The notes: generated from the letters alone by a model not told the origin. Shown: positions 44,875-54,293, counted from the stretch's first letter. The stretch is DNA of 64,000 nucleotides from Falsiphaeobacter marinintestinus (GCF_007923355.1 NZ_VOGO01000006.1:124001-188000), one strand, 5' to 3'. Program-made: numbers and translations.

Positions 44875-46181
44875 AGGATCTGAGCCCCAAGAAAGGCGAT
44901 CTGGACCCGATCGAAATCGCGTCGATCGACGCAATCCGTAACCTTCAGCTGGAGCGGCTTAAATGGTCGCTGCGGCATGCCTATGACAACGTGCCGATGT
45001 ACAAGACGCGTTTTGATGAGGCAGGTGTGCACCCGGACGATCTGCAATCGCTGTCGGATCTGTCAAAGTTTCCGTTCACCTATAAGAACGACCTGCGCGA
45101 CAATTATCCCTTCGGTCTGCTTGCCGTCCCACGGGAACAAATCATTCGAATTCACGCATCGTCCGGGACGACGGGAAAGCCGACTGTTGTGGGGTACACG
45201 AAGCAGGACATCGACAACTGGGCCGACCTGATGGCCCGGTCGCTGCGCGCCTCGGGGTTGCGCAAGGGTGATATCATTCACAACGCCTATGGCTATGGCC
45301 TGTTTACAGGTGGATTGGGCGCGCACTACGGGATCGAACGTCTGGGCGCGACGGTCATCCCGATGAGCGGCGGGCAGACCGAAAAACAGGTGACCCTGAT
45401 CAACGACTTCCAGCCGGACGGCATCATGGTGACGCCGTCTTATATGCTCAACATCCTGGAACAGTTTCACAAGTCGGGTCTGGATCCGCGCGAATGTTCG
45501 TTGAAGGTGGGTGTGTTCGGGGCCGAACCCTGGACTGACGCGATGCGTAAAGAAGTCGAAGAGGCGTTCGACATGCACGCGGTCGATATCTATGGCCTGT
45601 CCGAAATCATGGGGCCGGGTGTGGCCAACGAATGCGTTGAAACCAAAGATGGCCCGGTGATCTGGGAAGATCATTTCTATCCCGAAATCATTGACCCCAA
45701 GACCGGAGACGTGGTTCCGGATGGGGAAATGGGCGAACTGGTGTTCACGACGCTGACCAAGGAAGGTCTGCCGATGATCCGCTATCGTACGCGCGATTTG
45801 ACCCGGCTGCTGCCCGGCACGGCGCGGTCGATGCGGCGGATGGAAAAGATCACGGGTCGGTCGGATGACATGATGATCCTGCGGGGCGTCAATGTTTTCC
45901 CAACCCAGATCGAAGAACAGCTGATGTCCACCGGTGGGTTGGCACCGCATTTCCAGATCGAGCTTTATACCTCGGGCCGGATGGATGCGATGCGGGTCTT
46001 TGTCGAAATCAACCCGGATGCCAATGACGAACTTAGCAAGACCGCCGCTGCGCGAATGCTGACAAAGCGGATCAAGGACAATGTCGGTGTGTCCACCGAG
46101 ATCGTCGTGGGCGATCCCGGTGCCGTTGCCCGGTCGCAGGGGAAAGCTGTGCGGGTGGTCGACAACCGGAACAAGGAATAG
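44871..46181 (+). CDS. paaK: PaaK, phenylacetate-CoA ligase
   Basis: A 436-residue adenylate-forming ligase that activates phenylacetate to phenylacetyl-CoA with ATP. The phosphate-binding loop RIHASSGTTGKPTVVGYT is at about 94-111. Later motifs are DIYGLSEIMGPGVANEC, YRTRDLTRLLPGT and the GRSDDMMILRGVNVFPTQIE hinge (about 326-345). It starts in overlap with paaI, and the regulator gene begins three bases after its stop. Confidence 0.95.
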   Translation: MKDLSPKKGDLDPIEIASIDAIRNLQLERLKWSLRHAYDNVPMYKTRFDEAGVHPDDLQSLSDLSKFPFTYKNDLRDNYPFGLLAVPREQIIRIHASSGTTGKPTVVGYTKQDIDNWADLMARSLRASGLRKGDIIHNAYGYGLFTGGLGAHYGIERLGATVIPMSGGQTEKQVTLINDFQPDGIMVTPSYMLNILEQFHKSGLDPRECSLKVGVFGAEPWTDAMRKEVEEAFDMHAVDIYGLSEIMGPGVANECVETKDGPVIWEDHFYPEIIDPKTGDVVPDGEMGELVFTTLTKEGLPMIRYRTRDLTRLLPGTARSMRRMEKITGRSDDMMILRGVNVFPTQIEEQLMSTGGLAPHFQIELYTSGRMDAMRVFVEINPDANDELSKTAAARMLTKRIKDNVGVSTEIVVGDPGAVARSQGKAVRVVDNRNKE

Positions 46182-46184
46182 ACC

Positions 46185-46784
46185 TTGGCCAGAACCATCG
46201 CGAAAGATCATTCAGAAAAACGGCAGCAGATCCTCTCGTCGGCAGCGAAAGTGTTTGCCGAACAGGGGTTTGATCGCGCGTCGATGACCGTTCTGGCGCG
46301 TGAATGCGGGATCTCGAAGGCCAATATCTATCATTACTATGACAGCAAGGACGCGATCCTGTTCGATATCCTCGACACCTATCTGTCAGAGCTGCGGGAT
46401 CGCATTCTTGGTGTCGACCTTGATGGTCTATCGCCCGACGACAGGCTGCGGCTGGTCGTTCAGGAGGTTCTGAACGCGTATCAAGGCGCAGATCATGAGC
46501 ACAAAGTTCAGATTGATGCGCTTTCCGCGTTGCCAGAGGATCAGCAAGCCCGGATGCGGGCCTATCAGCGCGACATGGTCCGTTTCATGGGCGAGTGTTT
46601 GCGCGACGTCGCACCAGAGGTGTTCACGCCTGATCCCGCAAAGCTGCGCGGGGCCACCATGTCTGTGTTCGGGATGCTGAACTGGTATTTCATGTGGAAC
46701 GCGGGGGCCGGGTCAAAAGAACGGCAGGACTATGCCCGGCTGGTCTGTGACATGACCCTGAACGGGGTGCGTGGTCTGACGTAG
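46185..46784 (+). CDS. TetR-family regulator of the paa operon (PaaR-like)
   Basis: A 199-residue regulator starting at TTG 46185. The helix-turn-helix is at about 14-58 (QILSSAAKVFAEQGFDRASMTVLARECGISKANIYHYYDSKDAILFDIL). The C-terminal domain resembles the TetR_C_17/PaaR type. As the last gene after paaK it is probably the local phenylacetyl-CoA-responsive repressor, acting at the palindrome between paaZ and paaG. The rare TTG start directly after paaK suggests low-level coupled translation. Confidence 0.85.
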   Translation: MARTIAKDHSEKRQQILSSAAKVFAEQGFDRASMTVLARECGISKANIYHYYDSKDAILFDILDTYLSELRDRILGVDLDGLSPDDRLRLVVQEVLNAYQGADHEHKVQIDALSALPEDQQARMRAYQRDMVRFMGECLRDVAPEVFTPDPAKLRGATMSVFGMLNWYFMWNAGAGSKERQDYARLVCDMTLNGVRGLT

Positions 46785-46818
46785 CGTGACGGCGAAAAGC
46801 GGGCGTATCTGATGGAAA

Positions 46819-46843
46819 GACCCGACCGCCTGACGGTCGGGTC
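46819..46843. terminator. Hairpin terminator between convergent paaR-like and SDR genes
   Basis: GACCCGACCG and CGGTCGGGTC form a perfect 10-bp stem around CCTGA. Read on the minus strand the stem is followed by TTTCC, so it best serves the SDR gene, but the symmetrical stem between two convergent genes can stop both transcripts. Confidence 0.75.
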
Positions 46844-46859
46844 AAGAGTTGGAAACAGC

Positions 46860-47621
46860 TTATTTGGGCGCCATCCGGATCGCGCCATCCAGACGGATCA
46901 CTTCACCGTTCAGCATCGGATTACTGACAATGGCGTCGACCAGTTTGGCGTATTCCGACGGATCGCCCAGACGGTTCGGGAAAGGCACCTGTGCGCCCAG
47001 CGAATCCTGAGCTTCTTTCGGCAGCGATTCCAGCAGAGGTGTCAGAAACAGACCCGGCGCGATGGTCATGACCCGGATGCCGTGACGCGCGAATTCGCGG
47101 GCGATGGGCAATGTCATTCCGACCACGCCGCCTTTGGACGCGGCATAGGCCGCCTGACCGATCTGCCCGTCAAAGGCTGCGACGGATGCTGTGTTGATAA
47201 CCACACCGCGTTCTTCGCCCTCGGGTTCGACCGCGACCAAAGCGGCAGCCCATTTCGACAACACATTGAACGACCCGAACAGGTTGACGTTCACCACCGA
47301 CGCAAAGGCACTTAGCGGCAGGGCTTTTCCGTCGCGGTCCACCACTTTGGCGGGCGGGCCGATACCTGCGCAGTTGACCAGGATACGTGCCTTGCCATGA
47401 ACCCCTTCGGCTTCGGCCACAGCAGCTTCGACCACGGCTTCGTCCGTGACGTTGACCTTGATGAAATGACCTCCGATTTCGGCGGCTTTGGCAGCGCCCA
47501 GTTCTTCGTTCATGTCAAAGATCGTGACCTTGGCCCCGGCCTTGGCCAGATGCTCGGCGGTTGCGCCGCCCAGCCCGGATGCGCCGCCTGTAACGATCGC
47601 CGCCTGTCCGTCGATGTTCAT
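46860..47621 (-). CDS. SDR-family 3-hydroxyacyl-CoA dehydrogenase (type II HADH-like)
   Basis: A 253-residue short-chain dehydrogenase. The NAD site TGGASGLGGATAEHLAKAGA is at about 11-30, NCAGIGPPAK near 88, catalytic Ser in NTASVAAFDG, and YAASKGG (Tyr and Lys) near 157. The sequence around NLFGSFNVLSKWAAALV and PFPNRLGDPSEYAKLV resembles HSD17B10-type 3-hydroxy-2-methylacyl-CoA dehydrogenases. I start at ATG 47621, with GAGGAGA upstream. It could provide the PaaH-like step nearby, but branched-acyl oxidation is equally possible. Confidence 0.88.
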   Translation of the reverse strand: MNIDGQAAIVTGGASGLGGATAEHLAKAGAKVTIFDMNEELGAAKAAEIGGHFIKVNVTDEAVVEAAVAEAEGVHGKARILVNCAGIGPPAKVVDRDGKALPLSAFASVVNVNLFGSFNVLSKWAAALVAVEPEGEERGVVINTASVAAFDGQIGQAAYAASKGGVVGMTLPIAREFARHGIRVMTIAPGLFLTPLLESLPKEAQDSLGAQVPFPNRLGDPSEYAKLVDAIVSNPMLNGEVIRLDGAIRMAPK

Positions 47622-47825
47622 ACTGATGTCTCCTCTCCACTGCGTCCGATGCCTTGCGGCGCGGATTTCAATTGTGGTTATGAGGTATAACGGTTGGTTT
47701 TGGCAATCTCGTTTTGGAGTGACGTGACGTGGCAGACCGTAACGCTGAATATCATCGACGGGTTGCGGATGCATCGCGACTGGCCTACCCCTGAAAGGGT
47801 TATCAACGGGTGAGGCAAGACCAAG

Positions 47826-48572
47826 GTGAACCGGCCCAGTTTTCCGATTATCAGGCACATCGGGTTGAACGGCCTTTTGGTCACGTTTGCCGATACGCTG
47901 ACCGAACCTTCCAACCGCGCGGCGCTTGCGTTTCGCGAAGCTGTTGAACACGCCAGCCTTGCCGGTGTTGAGGAAACATCGACCTCGCTCGCCTCGGCCT
48001 TTGTTCGGTTTGATCCGTTGCGATTGCCGCATGTCCGGTTGGAGGATGCGTTGCAGGCCCTGCTTGATGAACGCGATTGGTATGATGCCCCCTTACCCGG
48101 CGGGCGTCGCCTGTGGCAGGTCCCGACCGTCTATGGCACCGACCTTGCGCCACAACTGGCAGAAGCCGCCGAGGTTGCAGGCGTGTCCCCGGAACAGGCG
48201 ATTGCTGAATTAAGCAGCACGCGTGTGCGGGTTCTGACCATCGGATTTGCGCCCGGCCAGCCCTATATCGGGCCTTTGGGTGAAACATGGAACATCCCAC
48301 GCCAAAGCGGCCTGACGCCCCGTGTACCCGAAGGGGCGTTGGTGGTGGCAATCCGGCAATTCGTTCTGTTCACAGCGCCGGCCCCGACCGGATGGCGGCA
48401 TGTGGGTCAGACGGCATTTCGCTGTTATCGGCCCGGCGCCGAACAGCCATTCGCCCTCACACCCGGAGACGAAATGCTGTTTGTCCCTGTGTCATCCGCA
48501 GAATTGGAGCGCATCCAAAATCGGAACACGTCTGGCGATGGTGGCGCCCTGATCGAAGAGATCCCGTCATGA
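47826..48572 (+). CDS. pxpB: 5-oxoprolinase subunit PxpB
   Basis: A 248-residue cyclophilin-like-fold protein of the KipI/PxpB family, starting at GTG 47826. It shows LEDALQALLDERDWYDAPLPGGRRLWQVPTVYGTDLAPQLAEAA and LTIGFAPGQPYIGPLGETWNIPRQSGLTPRVPEGALVVA, a strong family match. With PxpC and PxpA it forms the prokaryotic ATP-dependent 5-oxoprolinase that opens pyroglutamate to glutamate. It overlaps pxpC by four bases. Confidence 0.93.
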   Translation: MNRPSFPIIRHIGLNGLLVTFADTLTEPSNRAALAFREAVEHASLAGVEETSTSLASAFVRFDPLRLPHVRLEDALQALLDERDWYDAPLPGGRRLWQVPTVYGTDLAPQLAEAAEVAGVSPEQAIAELSSTRVRVLTIGFAPGQPYIGPLGETWNIPRQSGLTPRVPEGALVVAIRQFVLFTAPAPTGWRHVGQTAFRCYRPGAEQPFALTPGDEMLFVPVSSAELERIQNRNTSGDGGALIEEIPS

Positions 48573-49591
48573 CCGGGTTTCTGGTTCACAAGATTGGCCC
48601 GGCCTGCACGATTCAGGATCAGGGGCGTCCCGGGTATCTGGACAAGGGGCTGTCGCGAAGCGGCGCGGCCGATCCGCTTGCGCTTGCCGAAGGGGCATCG
48701 CTGTTGAAGCAGGCCCCTGCATTGGCCGCGTTGGAAATGGCCGGGTTGGGCGGCGTTTTCGAGGCTGAAAGCGATATCCGCATTGCGTTGACCGGTACGC
48801 AGATGCAGGTCGACCTGGACGGCGCAATACTGGCGTGGAACGCCAGTCATCAGATCAAGACCGGCCAACGTCTGACCATCGGACCCGCACGGAACGGCGT
48901 CTATGGCTACCTTCATGTTGGCGGCGGCTTTGATACCCCCTTCACACTGGGATCGCGGTCCTTTCATCTGGCAACGCGGATCGGCGCGCCCGTGGAAAGC
49001 GGTGACAGGCTTCCTGTGGGCCCGGATAAAACCAGCATCACCGGCGTTTGTCTGGACGTGTCCGACCGGTTCTCAGGTGGCATGGTTCGCGTCTTGCGCG
49101 GATTGCAAACGCCTCTGTTCCCGCAACCGGTTCAGGAGCGGTTCGAAAGCACTGTGTTCCTGCGCGGCCAAAGGGCCAACCGGATGGGCGTCGAAATGAC
49201 CAGTTCGGGTGACGGGTTTGTGGCCAACGGCCAGCTTAATATCCTGTCCGAAGTGATCATACCCGGCGACATCCAGATGACCGGTGATGGCAAACCTTAT
49301 GTTTTGTTGCCCGAATGCCAGACGACAGGCGGATATCCCCGTATCGGTACGGTTCTGCCCTGCGATATGGCGCTGATTGCGCAGGCACCGGCAGGCGCCG
49401 AAATCCGCTTTCGGTTCGTCGATATGGACGAGGCTATCGCGGCGCAAAAAGCCTTTGCGGCGACGTGTGCCGCGTTGTCGGGCAACGTTCGACCGTTGTT
49501 CCGGGATGTGGCTGACATTTCCGATCTTCTGACGTACCAATTGGTGAGCGGTGCGATTTCGGCCACTGGGGATATGGAGGATTGGGGATGA
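48569..49591 (+). CDS. pxpC: 5-oxoprolinase subunit PxpC
   Basis: A 340-residue KipA/PxpC-family protein (biotin-dependent carboxyltransferase-like fold). It begins MTGFLVHKIGPACTIQDQGRPGYLDKGLSRSGAADPLAL and includes LNILSEVIIPGDIQMTGDGKPYVLLPECQTTGGYPRIGTV, both characteristic. The frame stays open upstream of 48569 inside pxpB, but the ATGA overlap and family alignment fix the start. It works with PxpB and PxpA on pyroglutamate. Confidence 0.93.
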   Translation: MTGFLVHKIGPACTIQDQGRPGYLDKGLSRSGAADPLALAEGASLLKQAPALAALEMAGLGGVFEAESDIRIALTGTQMQVDLDGAILAWNASHQIKTGQRLTIGPARNGVYGYLHVGGGFDTPFTLGSRSFHLATRIGAPVESGDRLPVGPDKTSITGVCLDVSDRFSGGMVRVLRGLQTPLFPQPVQERFESTVFLRGQRANRMGVEMTSSGDGFVANGQLNILSEVIIPGDIQMTGDGKPYVLLPECQTTGGYPRIGTVLPCDMALIAQAPAGAEIRFRFVDMDEAIAAQKAFAATCAALSGNVRPLFRDVADISDLLTYQLVSGAISATGDMEDWG

Positions 49592-50355
49592 CCCACACTG
49601 TGGATCTGAATGCCGACATGGGCGAAAGCTTTGGCCCATGGAACATGGGGGACGATGCGGCATTGCTGGACATCATCAGTTCCGCCAACATCGCCTGCGG
49701 GTTTCATGCCGGTGATTGGGATGTCATGGCCAAAACCATGCTGGCTGCATCGCACAACGGTGTCGGGATCGGCGCACATCCGGGCTTTGCCGATTTGCAG
49801 GGATTCGGGCGGCAACGGATGCACGTGCCAACGGCCAGCCTGCAGAACATGGTCCGCTATCAGTTGGGCGCCGCGCGCGGTATGGCGCATGCCATGGGCA
49901 CCTCGGTGCGCCATCTAAAACTGCACGGTGCGCTTGCCAACATGTGCTCCGAAGATGAAACGATGGCTCGCGCCTGTTACGACGCGGCGTTGTCGGTCGA
50001 TCCCGATATCATCATCATGGTACTGGCGGCCACGGCGCAGGAACGTGCTGTACGTGACCTTGGCTGTGCGTGGGTGGGCGAAATCTTTGCCGACCGCGCT
50101 TACAACGACGATGGCACTCTGGTTGACCGGTCTCTGCCCGGTGCGGTGATCCACGACGCTGACATTGCAGGTCCGCGCATCGCTGGCATGGTGCAAGAGG
50201 GTGCCATTATCACAACCACCGGCAAGCGCATCCCGACCGACATTGGAACAATCTGCTTGCATGGCGATACACCAACAGCCGTGGCGCTGGCCCGGTCTGT
50301 GCGTTCCAGCTTGTCAGATGCAGGGATCGAAATCCGGATGTTTGAAGCGCCCTAG
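49588..50355 (+). CDS. pxpA: 5-oxoprolinase subunit PxpA
   Basis: A 255-residue LamB/YcsF-family TIM-barrel protein. It begins with VDLNADMGESFGPWNMGDDAALLDIISSANIACGFHAGD (about 5-43) and has GIGAHPGFADLQGFGRQRM and VKLHGAL-type RHLKLHGALANM. These are near-perfect family signatures. It is coupled to pxpC by an ATGA overlap. An ATG two codons earlier (49582) is possible. Confidence 0.94.
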   Translation: MTHTVDLNADMGESFGPWNMGDDAALLDIISSANIACGFHAGDWDVMAKTMLAASHNGVGIGAHPGFADLQGFGRQRMHVPTASLQNMVRYQLGAARGMAHAMGTSVRHLKLHGALANMCSEDETMARACYDAALSVDPDIIIMVLAATAQERAVRDLGCAWVGEIFADRAYNDDGTLVDRSLPGAVIHDADIAGPRIAGMVQEGAIITTTGKRIPTDIGTICLHGDTPTAVALARSVRSSLSDAGIEIRMFEAP

Positions 50356-50417
50356 CGCGGGCCGTAGAAGCGCTGTCCCGCCTTGTAAGAACGCGGACTC
50401 ATCGGGCGGGTCTGCTG

Positions 50418-50439
50418 CATCTTCTCTTTTCAAATACTC
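50418..50439 (-). repeat. Short AT-rich intergenic motif, minus-strand copy
   Basis: On the minus strand the sequence begins GAGTATTTGAAAAGAGAAG. A related block, GAGTATTTTGAAAGAGATG, lies on the plus strand at 58016-58034. Both are in intergenic spaces next to genes of the same island. I remember similar GAGTATTT blocks as frequent intergenic elements in Rhodobacteraceae. Confidence 0.4.
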
Positions 50440-50474
50440 AAAAATCATGGCCTGCCTCGGGGCGATCCGCCAGA

Positions 50475-52214
50475 TTAATGCGATCTGCGCTGTGCTGTCG
50501 CGTCGGCGTCAACCACAAGTGGCTGACCCTTCAGGATAACTCCGAACAGTGCTGCGGCCTGCTCGGCTGTGTACCGTTCAAGTTGGACATCCCGTAACAC
50601 GGCCTCGGGCGGTCGGGTAAACGGATCGCCGTATCCGCCACCGCCGGGTGTGCGTACATGGACGCGGTCGCCGGGGGACAACGGGATGTCCTGTTCCTTG
50701 GACAAATGCTCCGGAACATACGCCTCGTCGCCACGCCAGACCGTGACTTTATTGACCTCGCCATCGCGTCCACCCAAAACGCCTTGCGGGCCAAACCGCC
50801 CGTGATCCATGACGAAACTGGCCCGTGCCGCGCCCCGGCGCAGTTCGACTTCGTAATCCAGCCCAAACCCGCCCCGGTGAAGTCCCGCGCCGCCAGAGCC
50901 TTCGTGCAGGCTATAACGGTGATACAGCACCGGAAACGCCTGCTCCATGATTTCGACCGGGGGCGCCTTTGAGATGCCGATGGTTGAACAGCCGTTGGAC
51001 AATCCATCGTGATCCGCATTGCCGCCGTACCCGCCGCCCGAGATCTGGTACATCACGAAATCGCGCCTTTTTGCCGGATCGTTCCCGCCCAACGCAAAGT
51101 TCCCGCTGGTTCCGGCAGGGGCGGCCGTAACCCGGTCGGGCAGCGGTGCAACCAGCGCAGCGAAGACAGCCTCGGCAATGCGTTGCGAGACTTCAGCCGC
51201 GCAGCCCGACACCGGTCGGGGGTATTGCGCATCCAGGAATGTGTCGTCGATCCCGATGATTTCAAGCGGTTCAAAGGCGCCCGCGCTCATTGGGACTTCG
51301 GGGAAGATGTGGCGCATGGCCAGATAGACCGAGCTATAGGTCGTCGCCCGAACCGAATTCATCGGACCCGCACAGGGCGCGCTGGATCCGGAGAAGTCAA
51401 AGGTCAGCCGGTCGCCTTTCCGGCAGACCGCCAGTCGAATTTCCAGCGGTTCGTTGACAACTCCGTCGCTATCGATCCAGGCCTTTGCAGTATAGATGCC
51501 TTCCGGGATCTCGTGAATGAACGCCTTCATTTGAACCGCCGCCCGGCGCCGCAGTTCGGCGATAGACTGGGTGACCGTGTCATCGCCATAGCGATCCATC
51601 AATTCATTCAACCGCTGTTCACCCACCAGAAGGGCGGCGGCCTGCGCTTTGACATCGCCGATCCGCTGATCGGCAACGCGGATGTTGGACGTGATGATGG
51701 AATAGATCTCGGGGTCCAGATCGCCCTGTTTGAACAAACGCACAGGCGGCAGGCGCAGCCCCTCTTGCTCGACCGCCGTGGCGCTGGCCGAAAAACCGCC
51801 CGGGACCGCGCCGCCGGTATCAGGCCAGTGACCGGTGTTGGACAGCCAACAGTAAATCTGACCATCGCGATAGAAGGGCATCGCAAAGCGCACATCCATC
51901 AGATGCGTGCCACCCAGATACGGGTCGTTGACGATATAGATGTCGCCGGGTTTCGGGGCAGCGACTTTGCCGTCGCGGATCATCTCGACCAGTGTCCGGG
52001 TTGAATACTGCATGGTGCCGACAAACACGGGCAACCCGCCGGCACCTTGTGCAATCAGCGACCCGTCTTCGGCAGAATAGATCCCGTCCGAGCGGTCATT
52101 GGCCTCGGCAATGACAGGCGAGAACGCGGCGCGTGAAAAGCTGAGGTCCATCTCGTCACAGACCTGCTGCAGACCGGCCTGAATGACGGACAGAGTGATT
52201 GGGTCCAGTGTCAT
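50475..52214 (-). CDS. Hydantoinase B / oxoprolinase family subunit
   Basis: A 579-residue HyuB-family protein. It begins with LDPITLSVIQAGLQQVCDEMDLSFSRAAFSPVIAEANDRSDGIY and has NDPYLGGTHLMDVRFAMPFYRDG (about 94-116), the HxGDxxxNDPxxGGTH-type region of the family, and a glycine-rich C-terminal part (GSGGAGLHRGGFGLDYE, RTPGGGGYGDP). With HyuA it forms an ATP-dependent hydrolase of cyclic amides (N-methylhydantoin, 5-oxoproline) or a carboxylase-type relative. Its start overlaps the hyuA stop by four bases. Confidence 0.9.
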   Translation of the reverse strand: MTLDPITLSVIQAGLQQVCDEMDLSFSRAAFSPVIAEANDRSDGIYSAEDGSLIAQGAGGLPVFVGTMQYSTRTLVEMIRDGKVAAPKPGDIYIVNDPYLGGTHLMDVRFAMPFYRDGQIYCWLSNTGHWPDTGGAVPGGFSASATAVEQEGLRLPPVRLFKQGDLDPEIYSIITSNIRVADQRIGDVKAQAAALLVGEQRLNELMDRYGDDTVTQSIAELRRRAAVQMKAFIHEIPEGIYTAKAWIDSDGVVNEPLEIRLAVCRKGDRLTFDFSGSSAPCAGPMNSVRATTYSSVYLAMRHIFPEVPMSAGAFEPLEIIGIDDTFLDAQYPRPVSGCAAEVSQRIAEAVFAALVAPLPDRVTAAPAGTSGNFALGGNDPAKRRDFVMYQISGGGYGGNADHDGLSNGCSTIGISKAPPVEIMEQAFPVLYHRYSLHEGSGGAGLHRGGFGLDYEVELRRGAARASFVMDHGRFGPQGVLGGRDGEVNKVTVWRGDEAYVPEHLSKEQDIPLSPGDRVHVRTPGGGGYGDPFTRPPEAVLRDVQLERYTAEQAAALFGVILKGQPLVVDADATAQRRSH

Positions 52215-54268
52215 GCGGCACCTCCGATTTCGATAAGGATGTTGCCCTGACCATCGGCTGCCGCCACATCCCCCGGTTCGATCAGAACGGTGGTGTCCAT
52301 TTGCTGGATGATGGCCGGGCCTTCGATCCGGAAGCGTTCTGGCAGGTGATCGCGCCAGTAGACCGGCGTGTCGTGCCAGTCGTCAAAGAACACGTCGCGC
52401 CGGGTCATCAGGGCCGCATCCAGCGTTTCTCTGCGCTCGGCCGGGTCGATCAGGGCCGACAGATCCAGTTCGGCTCGGGTGCCGATAACCGAACAATTGG
52501 CGTTCACAACATTGGCGCGGATGTCGGCCAAATCGACGCGGAATCGGTTGAAATAGGCCTCTTCGAACAACTGCCGCAGGGTGGCGGGGGCGACATCCGG
52601 TCGGTCCAGCGGGACGCGCAGCAGGTGGGTCTGGCCGATGAACTGCATATCGACGGAATAGATCCGTTTGATATTGCGGATCTCGATGTTTTCCTTGGCG
52701 ATCAAGGCCTCGCCTTCGGCGCATTGAGCGGCGAAAACGCTTGGCAAAAGGGTGCTGTCCAAACTGTCGAGCGGTGTGTTGACGGTGCGGACAAAGTCGT
52801 GGCGCAGATCGGCCACAACGCAACCGATGGCGTTGGTTATGCCGGGGCGCGGCGGGACCATGACACGCGGGATGCCCAGTTCGCGGGCAAGCGCGCTGGC
52901 GTGCAGCGGCCCGGCGCCGCCAAAGGCGAACAGGGCGAAATCGCGCGGGTCCGCCCCCAGCGAGATGGACACCATTCGGATGGCCCCTGCCATTTTCATG
53001 TTGGCGATGCGGATCACGGCAGCGGCGGCACCGGTGGCATCCAGCCCCAAAGGTGCGCCCAATTCCCGTGCAAAGATCTGGCGGATATGGTCGAGCGAGA
53101 TGCCGCCGTCGACTGCGTTCAGCCGTGACGGATCAAGTCGCCCCAGCACCATGTTCGCATCCGAAATCGTCGGCTGCGCCCCGCCGCGCCCATAGCAAAT
53201 CGGGCCCGGCGCGGCCCCGGCGCTTTCCGGGCCGACTTCAAGCAATCCGGCGGGGTTTACCTTGGCGATTGACCCGCCCCCTGCGCCCACTGTGCGCACA
53301 TCGACCATGGGCACATGGATCGGCATGGCGTATTCGATCTCAATCTCGTTCGATACCGTGGGTTCGGCGTTTCGGATCAGCGCAACATCGGTTGACGTGC
53401 CGCCCATGTCATAGGTGATCAGGTTGCCAAGCCCCGCCTTGCGCCCGGTATAGGCCGCCGCCATCACGCCAGAGGCCGGACCGGACATGACTGTTTTCGC
53501 AGCCTCTTGCGATACACGGCGCGCGCTGACCATGCCGCCATTGCCATTCATCACCAACACTTCGCCAGTATATCCGCCTTGGCCCAGTTCGTCGGTCAGG
53601 CGCTGAATATACCGGTCAAGCAGTGGCTGTACCGAAGCATTCACGGCGGCGGTCACGCCGCGTTCGAATTCGCGGCTTTCCGACAGCAATGAATGGCCCA
53701 TGGTGATGTGAGTGTTGGGCCAGATGTCGCGCAGGATTTCGGCCGCGCGCAGTTCGTGGGCCGGATTGGCATAGGCGTGCAGGAAATGGACAACGACGGA
53801 TTCGCATCCGGCGTCGATCAGGGTTTGACTGGCTTTGCGAACGGCCTCTTCGGTCAGCGCGGTTACAACAAGCCCGGCGGCGTCCATACGCTCAGGGACT
53901 TCAAGCCGCAGATCGCGGGGGATCAGCGGGGTGAATTGTCCCTTCATTCCGTAAGGCTGCGGGCGGGTGCGGCGACCAAGCTCAAGCACATCGCGAAAGC
54001 CTTGCGTGGTGATCAGCCCGGTCCTGGACAGCTTGCGTTCCAGGACGGCATTGGTCGTGGTGGTGGTGCCGTGGACAATCAGATCCAGGGCAGCCAGGTC
54101 GACGCCAGCGGCCTCAAGTGCATTCAGAACGCCGTATGCCTGATTGTCGAGCGTGCTGGGCACTTTCGACAGTCGCACCCGGCCGGTCTTCTGGTCCAGC
54201 TCGACCAGATCGGTGAATGTTCCGCCCACATCGACGCCAACAACTGCGCCGGGTGTTCTATCCGTCAT
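52211..54268 (-). CDS. Hydantoinase A / oxoprolinase family subunit
   Basis: A 685-residue HyuA-family protein of the ASKHA ATPase fold. It has GVDVGGTFTDLVELD (about 11-25), IVHGTTTTTNAVLERK (about 64-79), GLITTQGFRDVLELGRRTRPQPY, MSGPASGVMAAAY and the metal-binding-like YDMGGTSTDVALI (about 287-299). It drives cyclic-amide opening together with the HyuB subunit. Pyroglutamate is already served by adjacent pxpBCA, so a different cyclic amide such as a hydantoin is more likely. A MarR-type motif lies 26 bases upstream. Confidence 0.9.
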   Translation of the reverse strand: MTDRTPGAVVGVDVGGTFTDLVELDQKTGRVRLSKVPSTLDNQAYGVLNALEAAGVDLAALDLIVHGTTTTTNAVLERKLSRTGLITTQGFRDVLELGRRTRPQPYGMKGQFTPLIPRDLRLEVPERMDAAGLVVTALTEEAVRKASQTLIDAGCESVVVHFLHAYANPAHELRAAEILRDIWPNTHITMGHSLLSESREFERGVTAAVNASVQPLLDRYIQRLTDELGQGGYTGEVLVMNGNGGMVSARRVSQEAAKTVMSGPASGVMAAAYTGRKAGLGNLITYDMGGTSTDVALIRNAEPTVSNEIEIEYAMPIHVPMVDVRTVGAGGGSIAKVNPAGLLEVGPESAGAAPGPICYGRGGAQPTISDANMVLGRLDPSRLNAVDGGISLDHIRQIFARELGAPLGLDATGAAAAVIRIANMKMAGAIRMVSISLGADPRDFALFAFGGAGPLHASALARELGIPRVMVPPRPGITNAIGCVVADLRHDFVRTVNTPLDSLDSTLLPSVFAAQCAEGEALIAKENIEIRNIKRIYSVDMQFIGQTHLLRVPLDRPDVAPATLRQLFEEAYFNRFRVDLADIRANVVNANCSVIGTRAELDLSALIDPAERRETLDAALMTRRDVFFDDWHDTPVYWRDHLPERFRIEGPAIIQQMDTTVLIEPGDVAAADGQGNILIEIGGAA

Positions 54269-54293
54269 GACCGCTCCGGTATTTGAGAAACTC

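Noticed and set aside
45063-46211. 382-codon minus-strand open frame opposite paaK
   Set aside because: Antisense His/Arg-rich frame; paaK is complete with all ligase motifs.
46860-48032. 390-codon form of the SDR protein
   Set aside because: The first 137 residues run through the control region and into pxpB antisense; the NAD-binding start MNIDGQAAIVTGG at 47621 has its own ribosome site.
48287-48568. N-terminal extension of pxpC
   Set aside because: It lies within pxpB in another frame; the ATGA overlap and family alignment place the start at 48569.
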